Assembly (NCBI GenBank): GCA_010094025.1
Contig: ML991875.1
Coordinates: 1-62,469, forward strand
DNA: 62,469 nt
Reading direction: 5' to 3'
Source of the DNA: Viridothelium virens
Lineage: Eukaryota; Ascomycota; Dothideomycetes; Trypetheliales; Trypetheliaceae
The position numbers and the translations under genes were made by a program. Below are positions 49,720 to 61,150 of the stretch, in pieces (within the stretch, counting starts at the first letter, position 1; each line of letters begins with the position of its first letter). The notes beneath the pieces are model-generated. The model worked only from the letters and a program-made list of their open reading frames with translations, ran no database searches and was not told the origin of the DNA.

Positions 49720-51002
49720 TAGCCCGGTTGCTCCTTATGCCTCTGCAGTTGGCCTGGCTGATAACTGCGTGTACCAGCGGCCAAGCTGTAGAGGAATTGA
49801 TAAAATCAATCTTGTCTCTTGCACAGTTCAGCTGTGATGATATGGGTCTGGTAGCGAGTTGTCTGGTACGATACCCGAAAAGGCCAACAAGGTATCGGTG
49901 ATGGTTGTCGGGCAGTTGAATAGTTGATCGCACGACTCGGAAGGTGATGGATTGTCAGCGAGTAACACTCAGGCAAAAGAGAAATGTAACTCCCCGCATG
50001 TGCGTTGAGACAGCACCGGTATACATGGCTATTTAGAGCATGTAGTGCTTTAGAAAGAAACCAAAAGGTTGAGAGTAGCAGGAAGGATAGCGTTCGCTGC
50101 GATCAAAGTCCCAAGTTCAAGGCGGAGCTAAACCCCCGAATTTCGCCCGTAGATCATGTTCCATGGAAAATAGACCACAACAGCGCCTTCGCAAGTTGCA
50201 AGAAAATTCTAGGCCTAAATCCGAAATCGAACTCACATCTCTCGGAACAGACAGGACCTCAGTTGGAGATAGCTGAAGTGATAGTGTGTGAAATCTCAAG
50301 ACATCATCGAGGTGAGGCTGGGCAAACTACTTGTGGAAGGTCGGTTGAGATCTGAGGCAAAACAATGATTCATTCACTAGCCCAATAACTTGCTGGCGAT
50401 ATATCTACAGATAGATGTTGATACGAAGATAGAGCGCACGGTACTCTGATACTTAAATTTCTAAATCTTGCACTGAAACTCTACTAACAGTTCGTAGTCC
50501 ACTAGACTCATCGGAGTGACTGTGGGTCTACGCGTTCCTCAAAGCTTATTTTAAACTCAATGCAGGTACTATGCTCAGCACCTCTTCACTACGATGAAGT
50601 GATCGTGAGCCCAGACAAGATAAGGGCTGACGAGGCCGCTCCCACTCTTAACTACCAAATGGTCCTCAACAACAGAGTAACTCAACAGGAGCAGGCACTG
50701 TTTATTCGAAGCTATTTGTAACAGCGACGATTCCCTTCTGCGACACGTGAAGTCAAATTGGTCGAGAGTGGGGCTCTTATCTCTAACCAACTGGCCTGCT
50801 CGTCTGTGTAGCGAAGACTCGGCGTGCGGGTAATAGTGGATTGTACGGCGAAGAGATGCCGCCTTCTTGCTCACACCCTGCGAGTGAATAATTGTATGCT
50901 AATATTCGATCGTGCGGAGCGTTGTCCAGCATAATTTGATGAATTTGTTGATCGTTGCTTGCATGCCACAAGGCCTCTGGGTCAATTTGAAGGGCGACTG
51001 GA
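49720..51002. other. UBP3 promoter and SPC19 3' region
   Basis: About 1.3 kb with no supported gene; both neighbours are on the minus strand. It should contain the UBP3 promoter. Confidence 0.5.
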
Positions 51003-51567
51003 TCATTGGGCGGCCATGCTCTTTCTCAACTGGCGTTCTTTCTGCTGGGCCTGCAGCTCCAATCTGCTCACAGCGTAGCTCAATCTTTCTTTCTTTTGCC
51101 TCATTTGCATGACCTTAACATCATCCAGAGATGTGCCTTGTGCTGTAGTGGATCGAGGTACCGTGCCGCTGGTAGAACTTTTTCTACGCGCCGTGTCCTC
51201 CCCATGCGACAAACGTCCTCGTTGGAGTTCGCTCTTTGCTATTAAACTTTGCTCGCGTCTTTCCAATTTATCAAGGTAGTTGGAGACGCGATTAAGAAGA
51301 GAATCCACTTCGGGGCTAATCTCTGAAAGAAGGGAAGCTTGAGCGGCTTGAAGTTCCGACTCGGAAACAAGTTCGAAATGCTCGGATTAAGTCAGTCGTA
51401 TATCTCTCGATTTGAGCTAAAGATCAATCGCCTACTCGAGTGGTCTGTAGGACTTTGGCAAGGCGCGGGTAATCATGCACGCCAGAGTCCAGAATCGATA
51501 TTGACGATTCGAGAAGCTGCATACTTGATTGCAGCGAAGAAACGCATCCTGCCAAGGAAGAAGCCAT
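51003..51567 (-). CDS. SPC19: DASH complex subunit Spc19
   Basis: A subunit of the DASH/Dam1 ring that couples kinetochores to microtubule ends. 169 residues in two exons, 51436-51567 and 51003-51380, with a 55-bp intron (GTAGGC, ACTGAC, CCGAG). The N-terminus SLAGCVSSLQSSMQLLESSI and ILDSGVHDYPRLAKVLQTTR, then HFELVSESEL across the junction, are diagnostic of Spc19. The rest is coiled coil (LLNRVSNYLDKLERREQSL and a second helix near residues 135-165). I chose the ATG at 51567 because it begins directly with the conserved helix; an upstream in-frame ATG at 51702 would add 45 residues without similarity. It lies head-to-head with ATP18. Confidence 0.92.
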
Positions 51568-51852
51568 CGTGGGAACGGGACGAGAAATCGGGGGACTTGG
51601 ATGTTTCCGAGGAATATGGTGCGTATCTATGATGCACAACGGGTAGACGAACGCGACATGTTGACGCGGGGCTTCTCTAAAGCGGAGCGGGATCGCCGCC
51701 ATGTCACGTGCAGCCCGCCAGCGAAGAACAGTCGACTTAAGGGCAGCAACTTCCAGCTTCTCATCTTCAATCCACTTTACGTCAATTGGCTCTCACAACA
51801 CTCCAACCACCTTCTACCAGTACTGACGCCGTCCAATCACCTCAATCCCATC
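51568..51852. promoter_or_regulatory. short bidirectional promoter, SPC19 / ATP18
   Basis: Only 285 bp separate the two start codons, so the genes probably share a promoter region. I see no clear TATA box or named site. Confidence 0.6.
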
Positions 51853-52258
51853 ATGAGCTTGATAGGCAAGAAGTTCCCGGGCCCCGTCGGTAAGATGCCT
51901 TCTCCAAGCCCAACGAAAGTGACAAAGCTAATAGATCTTAAAGCCCAGCCAATGGCCCCTTTCTACATCGCCGGTACGTATATAAGGCGCATTGAATCAA
52001 CTTCAATTGAGCGCATTCATGAAACGTTAACTCGTACGCTGACATGCTATATGCAGGTCTTGTTGTCCTATACGGCGTGAACTCCTTTGCAACCGCCATG
52101 ATGAAGAGTCAGCTACCAACCCTCCCACCCTGCCTCTGCATCGGCAATACCAGATTGTACTTTGGATGTGGATGCTAATATCCGCGATAGCCGATGAACA
52201 CAAGAACGACCCAAGAAACCCGTACTTCAAAGGCCAACAATCGAACGGTGACCACTAG
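51853..52258 (+). CDS. ATP18: ATP synthase subunit j / i (Atp18-like), four tiny exons
   Basis: A 61-residue single-helix subunit of the mitochondrial F1Fo-ATP synthase, membrane part. Exons: 51853-51889 (37 nt), 51944-51973 (30 nt), 52057-52107 (51 nt), 52191-52258 (68 nt); introns of 54, 83 and 83 bp; sum 186 nt in one frame. Order: MSLIGKKFPGPV, AQPMAPFYIAG, the membrane helix LVVLYGVNSFATAMMK, then DEHKNDPRNPY. KKFP, the PMAPF segment and the KNDPRNP tail are the fungal Atp18 signature. More than half of the gene is intron, so open-frame searches miss it. It shares a 285-bp promoter region with SPC19. Confidence 0.9.
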
Positions 52259-53354
52259 AGCTATACTATTTGCATGGCAACGGGAGGACGGAGAGCCGAT
52301 CTTGAAACGAGACAGGGGCGCTGCTGCATCTGTACATAACCATGATCTTAAGCTAAGATGCAAAATCCACAAGGCACATTTCCGTGTTAGCTGCTGTATC
52401 ATTTCCATTCCTGCCAGAAGGTCGCACATGGTGGCGTTCACTCTGGAGACATCTAGCTTCTGAGCGTCAAGACTGACGATGCAAGTGAACTCCTCTAATG
52501 ATCCATTTTCAATTGGTATAGCTGAAAATCCCAGTTCCTTTGACGATTGGCGTCATTCGGAGAAAAATGATACGAGCACGGACTAGGCTGCCCTCCGGAG
52601 GTTTGTCAAGAGAAAGAGAGAAGCCTTATGGTGACCTCTACGAGATCAGTCTGCTTACTGATGAATTACAATGACTCAGCTGGACACATCAGCTCTCCCG
52701 CTTTTCATAGCGATAGTTTGCTACTCATTTCCATTCCTTGAAGTTACACCTGCGTGCTTAGGTCACCGCCCTAGGAAAGCGCGTTCACAGGACTAACGAA
52801 GGGAAACACACAGAGTCACCTCTGCATTCACCTCGCGGTATTTGAAAAAGAAACGCATTAATTCGGCAGTCATCGACATTCGTATTCGTTGAGCAGTAAG
52901 TCATGACTAAGTTTGAGACGATGAAGCTCCATTGATTTCCAGGAATAGCAGGCTTGAACTGAATTTGTCTAGGTTACATGTCTATGCAAGCTTCGGAGTC
53001 AATCTACCTTTGATATCATTGATCAGAATTTGTGGCTAGGGGCATTCACACGAGAACAGTTTTCATGAATTACTCATATCGCGTTCTAAATACTAGGGCT
53101 CACACTTGGCTAAGCGTTCATAAGGGCCCTGGATCGAGCGGATGTGTTCATTCAATATCCAATGCTATCAGATACGTCCGGAGTATATCTTGGATTCATC
53201 GTCAAGGTCGTCTGGTTGATACTTAGGTTCACTTCATTAACGACATAACTTCTTTTGAACAGACAGATTATACGGTTAACCTCGATCAGCTTTCCCTAAT
53301 ATTGTCGAACTTTGTTCACAAGCCGTGTCTGGATGCCCCCAAGCTCCATCGAAA
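52259..53354. other. intergenic, no gene seen
   Basis: About 1.1 kb between two genes on the plus strand. No supported coding region; it should hold the promoter of the next gene. Confidence 0.45.
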
Positions 53355-54573
53355 ATGGCGGCCTTAAGCACCCCGGCATCCAGACCTCAAACTATCTGTC
53401 TTAGCGAAGCTTCTTCCCCAATCGGTGCGAGTCGCGAACCTTCTCCTACAGATGACAGCAATCCTAGCGAAGTCCCAGTCGTTCATTCCCCTAAATACTC
53501 CCCAATATCCCCACCTTCCAGCCACCCACCGGCACTCCCCTCACCAGAGCCCTCCTCTCTCTCTCTAACCGCCCAACTCCTTAGCTCTATCCATTCTATC
53601 ACCCCGATCGTACCTCACTCCGCCCCTCCCGGCACCTCCACGACCCCCGATTCCAGCCTCGACCACAAAACCCTTAAGGAAAAGCACCGCCTCGTCCGCC
53701 TGCTGATCTACAAATGGGGCCGCAACTTCCCCGCTTTCCTCGAACACCTCCACCACCCGAAAGCCGTGCGTCTCACCGACGGTAGCATGCGACGGGCGCG
53801 CATTGGCGACGCCGACCAGGCGATGTGGACATTGCCGCCGACGCTGTGGTCCGTGGATCTGTTGATGCAGCTGCGAGAGATGGCGGAGACGGAAGCGGTG
53901 GATCGAGTGACGGCGAGCCGGAACATCGCGGTGCAGATTGAGCGGCGGCTGAAGAGGAGGCAGGGAGTGAAGACGGTGGGGATGGTGGCGGTGGATGTGA
54001 GAAAGGCGATGGCGGCCATTAGGAGGGTCAGGAGACAGGGAATTGGGAATGAGAGGGGGAGTCATGGGGTGGGAGAGGAAGGGGAGGTTGGCGATGGAGA
54101 GGCTGGAGAAAGGATGGTATGTTGTCTTTACTGTGTTGCTTCTCATCTTCTAATTGGTATGCTAGCAGGCTAGTCCGACGCAGTCACTGCCGGAGAAGCA
54201 GTCTTCTGTCGACAGTCTAGTTCCCCCTGATGATTCGAGTCCGGTGACCGGAGACGGGGCGGAAGCCGAAGTCGATGGCTCATCGTCCGCAAACTCCTCA
54301 AGCTCCACGACTCAACTTGGCAGCGCAGCTGCTGTATCCTCTGCCGCTTCTGAGCCCTTCCTGTTTCAGACGGTGCGGAAGCTCAGGCGTGAACTCGAGG
54401 ACATCGACTTCGACCGGCGAGAGTTATACCTAGATCGGCAGGAGGCGAGAATTAGGGCAGCCTTGCAGGATGTTCAGAAGAATGAGGGCCTAGATGAGGA
54501 CCTTTTTAGAGACGGTGATAGTAGAATGGATGGAGCTCGGAGCTGGGTTAGTCCTCGGGAGCACAGCTCGTGA
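53355..54573 (+). CDS. fungal protein of unknown function
   Basis: 388 residues in two exons, 53355-54116 and 54169-54573, with a 52-bp intron (GTATGT...GCAG) that keeps frame. I do not recognise the family. Residues 1-105 are Ser/Pro-rich and probably disordered. A basic, helical and apparently folded core at about 110-225 contains LVRLLIYKWGRNFPAFLEH, MWTLPPTLWSVDLLMQLRE and AVQIERRLKRRQ. A Gly/Glu tract follows, then a Ser-rich stretch, then a charged predicted coiled coil (FQTVRKLRRELEDIDFDRRE, about 325-360). No signal peptide or membrane helix. The start is the first ATG in frame. Arg-rich helices plus coiled coil would suit a nuclear or scaffold protein, but that is guesswork. Confidence 0.75.
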
Positions 54574-56261
54574 TATATCCTACTAGTTCCTCAAATCTCC
54601 TATCAGCAGACTGTCGACGCCGCCCGTGCAAGGTTACATAGCTTTGAGTCTTGCCATGGCAAATTACTGGCTTCTAGGTAGTTTAGGTACGATTGCTAGG
54701 AGACTTAAGAGTCTTATGTGTTTCAAATGTCGGAAATAAAGAGAAAGAAAGTAATTTTCTCCATAAAATCCCCTCGAATTTTTGCTTCAGGTGCGTGCAC
54801 TTCGGAGTAGTGTTGCAACCGCAATAGACTTTACTTGTCTCTGATTGGGTTGGTAATTCCAACGATAGCCTGTGAATAAATGCGTCATACCACTTTCCAG
54901 CAGTAGAATATGGAAGGGATAGGAAGTCCGCGGCTTTCGGTCAAGCGCGTGTATTTGGGGTGAGATGAGATGAATATTGTATTGGAGGAAAAACGTGCAA
55001 ACGTACAACTCTTCTATCTTGAAAGCAGATTGGCCGTAGGACATCCCAATTTCTGCCAAGCAGAGATAATTTAGGTAAACACAGGGGTCGTTATCTAACG
55101 AAGGCGTTTTGTGAAGCAATTGCCTGTCCCAACATCCGACTAGTCAAGCATGGAACGCCCCGATGTGCGGAGCCTTGCTGGGCGAAAGAACCTTTTCACA
55201 TTGCCCAAGACTTCCTGAAGCTGCAGACAGCTGCGTGATATTACTTTCGGACAAGGCGTCAGAGGCTTTCATTCATACTTATCCCGCTCTTTATGCAGTC
55301 CAGTAGGCTGGTCACAGGCAAACATTCAGATCGTTTACCAATTACAGCATTTGTTGTATCTTAGAGGCAATTTTGCAGGCACATTCACTATCTGTTGGCA
55401 TGTTGCTAGGTTCTGCTCATATGCATAGATTACGTGGCGAAATCGAAGAGTTTCGGCTTATATGCCCAAGGCTGTTCGGCATTATCCTACTTCCTTTTCG
55501 TCGAGCGAGCGGTTAAAAGGGTAAGTCCAAGATAATGCATCTGGACCAAATTGGAATTTCTGATTAAGCAAATAAAGCTACGTTCAGCAGAATAATCCTG
55601 ATGAGCCTTGGGTCAGTAAGTTGAAACACATTGATAGACCTGAACAGAGTAAATGACCTAAGAGACACCATGTGAGAGAATTTTGCTAGCCATACCCACA
55701 ACCTTTCTTGAATAAGCTTCAGGTTCCTGAAATGAACGTAGAAAGCCCTTTCACCCTATCATACGCATGAAAGGATTCTACGCTGGTTACCTAGATATGC
55801 GAAATCCAAGCCACATTGTGTGACCTCGCTACAACACAGACATCTAATGTTCGAACCCTTGGGCCTCGCATAACATTAGAACAAAGGATCAAAGTAAATC
55901 TCAGCTAGTGCCGTGACAAAGTCCATGTAGACCCTAGAGAATTTGTAGAGGATAATGGCGATGTTGCAATTCAATTCCGAACTTTAACATCTTCCGAGAG
56001 TCGATACGAGGCAGGATATACTGCATCAAGTGAGGACAGGGTATTGATTTTTAAAGATCATTGAAGCAATTGCTCTGACGAAAGTATTCGTAGACTGCAT
56101 TTTGGAACAGTGGTCCAGCCACGATGTTTACAAGTATCAGACTCTTCTCTACCTTTTTGTTTCTCATTGAAAACGAGACAGTCTCGGCTCTGAGCTATCC
56201 TATGCAAGACCTTTGAGAAGATACCTTTGGCCTAAGCTCATCGATTGTGGAATCTGAATCA
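54574..56261. other. 1.7 kb intergenic, no gene seen
   Basis: AT-rich, with stops in all frames; no supported gene. An open frame on the minus strand at 54787-55119 shows no family resemblance. Confidence 0.45.
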
Positions 56262-57207
56262 ACATCTCCGCATCTCGAATCCTTTTTGGCTGCACCTGCG
56301 CTTCCTCCACCCCCGGGAGTGCAACCCAATTTCGATAGTCCTCAAGATAAAAGGCTTCTACGAGGGACTGTTGCTATATTGGCAATCTAATTAGCGACAT
56401 TTGCTCTGCTCGTAAGATTCTGCGCACAAAGATTTCTTATTCGGAGAGTGCGAAGTGCAGAATGTAAGTTCGACTTTACGTTGAGTCAATTACGGCCGAG
56501 GGCGATTGCCTCTGGACATTCGACATTCTCGAGATAATAAGCGCCATTAATGCCATTTCTGATGTTGTTATTTTGGTCCAACGTCAAGCGGTGATCTGGA
56601 AGTTGCAGATGTCAAGGAAGAGGAAGACATATCTTTCTCCCGTTTTCCTGCCAGGTATTCCGTGAGAACCCCCAAGACAAGGAAGTTGAATGACTGCACT
56701 CCACTAAGCTGATATGGTGTAACGCTTGCACTGAATTCATCGCGAGGTTTGGCTACACCAGTGGGCCTATGAATAAAGCCGAGCGTACATACTGCGTGTG
56801 GTATCAAGGGCCCTGGACGCTTCTGGAGATGAGTTTTGGCATCATCGCTGCTTGGCTACTAGATTCGGGGAAGTTTGTTTGGGCACTGGAAGGAAGCAAC
56901 AAGGTTCCCTACCTCAAAAGATATACACGGCTCAGCAAGTTTCCAAAGATGAAATGAAGTAATGACTCTCTCGGCCACAGACTCAGAGAAGAGAGACAAA
57001 GTCGAGCTGGTGAGACGGCTCAGACAGACAACCCCCACAGTGAGTAACCCAGCATTGCCAGACGAGAGAGGAACGTTTAAAGCTGCTTCAATTACTCACT
57101 TGAATGGGTACTCGAAGATTAAAACGCACAGGAATCAGCAGGATATTGAAGCTGGTATGCATGGAGTGAAATACGGTTCACGGAATGGCATCGTTGTCCG
57201 CCGTTGA
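56262..57207 (+). pseudogene. PTH11-like / fungal rhodopsin-domain relic
   Basis: A decayed relative of the 7TM gene at 10812-12009. The N-terminal part reads PPPPGVQPNFDSPQDKR then a first membrane helix LATFALLVRFCAQRFLIRR (about 56310-56455), broken by an in-frame TAA inside that helix. A middle piece has VIWKLQMSRKRK (near 56592), the usual cytoplasmic loop of this family. Near 56782 comes RTYCVWYQGPWTLLEMSFGI, matching the sixth/seventh helix region. A tail with DIEAGMHGVKYGSRNGI ends at 57207, as in many relatives. Pieces are in different frames and several helices are missing. Direction and order of the pieces are consistent with a single old gene. Confidence 0.65.
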
Positions 57208-57892
57208 GCCTTGGTTAATGAACTGACGAATTGCGTGAACAAGGTAGAGTGTTCTCGCTCAGTCTCAAAGTTTGTGATCGGTTGCCATGGCGATATCGTT
57301 ACCGTCGTTACGGGTGTTCAAATGTCTTACGGATGCAGTGACACCTTAAAACTCTAATACGTTGGACAAGTGAATAACGTTAGCTCCTGAGCAATTATCC
57401 TCATAGGGACGAACGGCAAGCAAGACGAGGTTCCTGTAGTTCTTGTAGATATCGGGTATTTTGCCAGAGCACCGTACAATGCAGGTGCGGAGTTAAGACT
57501 GGCCGATGGACCGACGGAGCTCTTTCGTTATCGTGACAAAGCGTCGTGTCTAATACCCTCTGCATACCTGATCCTTCTTGTGAAAAAGGCTTTCTGTAAT
57601 CGAATGGGGCATCGAGAGTTATCGTGTCAGGGTCAGATAAAACCGATAACTCCGAGTTGACTTCATCCGCATGGTTTAAGGCCGATATGTCCACTGCCGG
57701 CTGGGGGCCAATGGAACGTCAAAAATGGAGACGAAGTACCCCGAAGATTCTGGCCATTGGTGCTCGATGAAGGGCATGCTCGCTGTCTGCATGTAGCTAT
57801 CTGCACGTTTGCGACGTGGCTCGACTGTCAAGACAACTATTCAACACGCCTAACCCACTCTCTCATTTTCTATTCTTCACAACAAAGACAAA
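57208..57892. promoter_or_regulatory. promoter region of the NmrA-like gene
   Basis: About 690 bp between the PTH11-like relic and the next gene on the same strand. No supported gene; pyrimidine-rich just before the start codon, common in fungal core promoters. Confidence 0.45.
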
Positions 57893-58968
57893 ATGGTCAC
57901 AAGATACGGCAAAGATCAGCGTCAGGGCTTCTCCAACCGCATCGAGAAGGTGGCTATTGTTGGGGTAAGTTGCACTTCTACGCCGTCAGGTCAAAGTTAA
58001 GACAGCCATCTCTGACTGAAGGTTAGGCCGGCGGCCAGATGGGAAAATACTTTGCAGAGCACTTGGTCAAGACTGGAAAGCGCATCGTGACGGCCATCAC
58101 TCGACCCAGTAGCACCAGCAAGCAGCCCGAAGGCGTCCAAGTCGTCCGCGTCGACTATGGCGGCGACGACGACACGGCACTGGTGGAGGCGCTCCGAGGG
58201 CAGCAGGTCCTAATCATTACCATGTCTGTCGCAGCACCCAGTGGCACAATCAGCAAGATCGTGCGCGCAGCCGCCAAAGCGGGAGTCCCATATGTCCTGC
58301 CCAATTGGTTTGGCCATGACGCCGCCAACGACGCGTTGTGTAAAGACAGCTTGTTCATCGAGATCCGCGACAGTATCTGCAGCGAGATCGAGAGTCTCGG
58401 CGTCAGCTCATACCTGCTGTTGAATTGCAACTTCTGGTACGAGTTCAGCCTGGGCGGGGGACCAGATCGCTACGGCTTTGACTTCACAAAACGCTCCCTA
58501 GTTTTGTTCGACGACGGTAAAGTAGCCATTAATACCAGCACCTGGCCACAGTGCGGCAGAGCCATCGCCAACCTACTGAGTTTGAAGGAACTTCCCGACG
58601 ACGAGAAGGACCAGTCGCCTACGCTATCGCGGTTCCGCAACGGCTCTATCTATATCTCGAGCTTCCTCGTGAACCAGCGCGATATGTTTGAGAGTGTCAA
58701 GCGCGTCACAGGCACCACGGATACCGATTGGACCATCACCCACGAATCCGCCGAACAACGCTGGAAGGATGGCATGGCTGCCTTGCAACAGGGCAGTAGG
58801 AAGGCATTTGTGAAGGTACTGTACAGCCGCATGTTCTTCCCCAACGGCGACGGTGACTACCAGTCCAGCCGAGGCCTCCACAATGACCTGCTTCGACTGC
58901 CGGTCGAAAATTTGGATGAGTACACAGCCATTGCTGTCCGTATGGGAGAGAACGGCGAGGTGCAATAA
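57893..58968 (+). CDS. NmrA-like / isoflavone-reductase-type NAD(P)-binding protein
   Basis: An atypical short-chain dehydrogenase of 337 residues in two exons, 57893-57964 and 58027-58968, with a 62-bp intron. The N-terminal beta-alpha-beta motif is built across the junction: VAIVG then AGGQMGKYFAEHL, the G-x-G-G-x-x-G dinucleotide site. It is followed by AITRPSSTSKQPEGVQVVRVDYG, typical of the isoflavone-reductase/CipA branch (shown here only as family landmark pieces AITRP and VVRVDYG). AGVPYVLPNWFGHDAAND is also conserved. Members either reduce small aromatic or polyketide compounds or act as redox sensors; the substrate cannot be told. No catalytic Y-x-x-x-K is obvious, as usual for this branch. 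Intact. Confidence 0.88.
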
Positions 58969-60325
58969 TCACACCAAGGGAGGAATCATGCCGCTGGCAA
59001 AACATTGGTATAGAATGGTGAAGCCTTGAGAAGGAGAGAGCGTGGGTGAATAGCTCGCATACATTGTCTACCCCCAATTAGCAATGGAATACCACCTTAT
59101 GTCTCCTGTCTTGGCCCTTTTGCTCTCTCTCTGTTTCCTTTTATCTAGCAGAAAATCGAAGAGAAGTCAGCCTGTCCCATTTCAATTGGTCCGATTTGAT
59201 ATTCAGCAGCAAATGGTATTTGTTGGGTAGTGTCTAAGCCACATAGCTAGGTCTTGGTGTCAAACCAGGGAAAAAGGAGTCTTTGGACTGCATTCTCCCC
59301 TTCCCGTCGTATCAAATTGGAATGGGACGATTTAGATGAAGTGTGAAAAGCCTTGCATGGGGTTTATCGCAAAGTCAGAGGCATAAGGGTTGGCTGTCAG
59401 ACTGAGTGGCTTCTCTGGAAGTAACCCGAAGAGGACATCGGACCTTGGAGCTGCAATTAAAGTACTGTAGGGAGAAAAGGGCCATTCGAATGCACCTCTG
59501 CGTTACCAGCGGCTTTGGGACCACACAAATTTGGCGAACATGTTGCGTGATCAGTTGAAAGAATGGCCATCTTTTGAATGCCGTATTTTCGCCGGAGATT
59601 TGGTGCTTATATCGCCGTGCATAATTCAGACTCCGCTACATCGTACTCCTCCATACGCTAATCCTATAAAAGGTTAGAGGCAGCCCCCTGCTAGCGCAAT
59701 GTGTTGAGGAGCAAAATTCTGCGCGACTCCACACGCTCTGATACACAACAAAACCCTGCTAGCGGGATGTACTGGGAAATCAGAAGTCCATCTCACTCCA
59801 ATCACTGTGAAGCTCCAAATTCCGGCGGGTCGTTTGCATTGCATCGGAGAAGGGTAAAGGAGCGGCCATCGCACGGAATTTTAGGACAGGTACTCTATTT
59901 TGGCCGCTCAATGAATGACGTACCGCAATGTTTCCCAATCGAAATGCATAAGAACTTTCGCCGGCCATGACCGATCGCAGAGTTCATACAAAGAATAACT
60001 TTACTTGCGCTTAGGTCCCCGCAAGGACTGATATGCAAATCTGTCCTACAACAAGTAAGGTACTGAGCAGATTAGATCATAGGTTTCGGTTTAACCACTT
60101 AGCTGAAAGTAGGTCATTTTTGAATCTGTTCTACTATATACTAAAACTCTCAACTCCTTTGCTATTATTTAACTAAGAGGTGACCCTGCTTTTCAAGGAC
60201 TTCTGGATTTTCCTGTCCTTAAGCAGTCTGGATCTCTATCACATCGAAGCAGAAAAAGATCGCTGAGATATAAGGCCCACCACTGCTCTGTCGTGGAGTG
60301 CCTTCACTTGAACATTCAAAACACT
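58969..60325. other. 1.36 kb intergenic, no gene seen
   Basis: No supported coding region. An open frame at 59701-59970 lacks homology. The right half is AT-rich. Confidence 0.45.
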
Positions 60326-61150
60326 ATGCAGCTTTACACTCAGAAGCTTTTGATCACCTGTTTTACGCTTCTCCTTTATAAAGCTAATGTCTTAGCTGCT
60401 TCCCTGATAAATAATTCTAATGATAGTATTGTAGCTGCTCCTCAAGTGTAAGCCTTCTTGGAATATTAGTCATAGCAAATCTAATTAGAAAAGCAGTGTT
60501 CCAACACATTTAATATACCAGTATATCTCGAATCTTTCAGAATCTTCAGAACATAATGATACGCGGAGCAGTGCTGGGCTTTCAAAGAGATCGGTATGGG
60601 CTGCAATGAACTGTTCAAGGCTAGAGATGGATCCTAGATATACGCTCTTCTAGGTCTCTCAGTGTACCGGCGTGGGCCGCAGGAGCTATCGAATTTGGTG
60701 TCGAAGATCTAGACCTGCTTACCCAGTGAACACCGAAATGCACATTGGTTTTCGCGATGAGGAAGAATCATGTGTTAACCTTCCTGGGACGCGTCCGGTG
60801 GCCCTCTGCATCTCTGCAGCCTACACAGCAGCAATCCCCGCAGCCCAACAAAAATATGAAACGCGAAGGTATACAACGAACCTCAACAACTTAGCTGGTT
60901 CAACGTCAATTTTCAGCTTTACTTGACCGGAGAGAATGATGATAATATCCCTTTTCAGAGTTCTAAAATAAATATCCCCCCAATGGATGGAGACAACAAC
61001 ATCCTCGCTTCACCAAGCTCATGTAATGATTGTTCGACCCTCGGTTCTTACAATTTGCCAGGAAATACCCAAAAATTCGACATGGAGATGATATTACCGA
61101 ATATTCATGACTCGGCGAAGTTGATTGAATTCGCCTGGAATGATTCCTAA
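60326..61150 (+). CDS. possible secreted protein gene, model unresolved
   Basis: The ATG at 60326 opens a good signal peptide (KLLITCFTLLLYKANVLAA) followed by a short Asn/Ser-rich stretch; a stop soon follows unless an intron starting at GTGTAAGC (60448) is removed. After it a frame reads ESSEHNDTRSSAGLSKRSVW with a KR processing-like site. Further downstream lie two open pieces: one with ESCVNLPGTRPVALCIS (near 60765) and one with WFNVNFQLYLTGENDDN and SSCNDCSTLGSY that ends at 61148-61150. I could not join all pieces with convincing splice sites, so this may be a multi-exon secreted protein or a decayed gene. No family is recognised. Confidence 0.35.

Noticed and set aside
53325-53354. Ten-codon extension of the unknown protein from a GTG
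   Set aside because: The first ATG in frame is at 53355; nothing supports the GTG.
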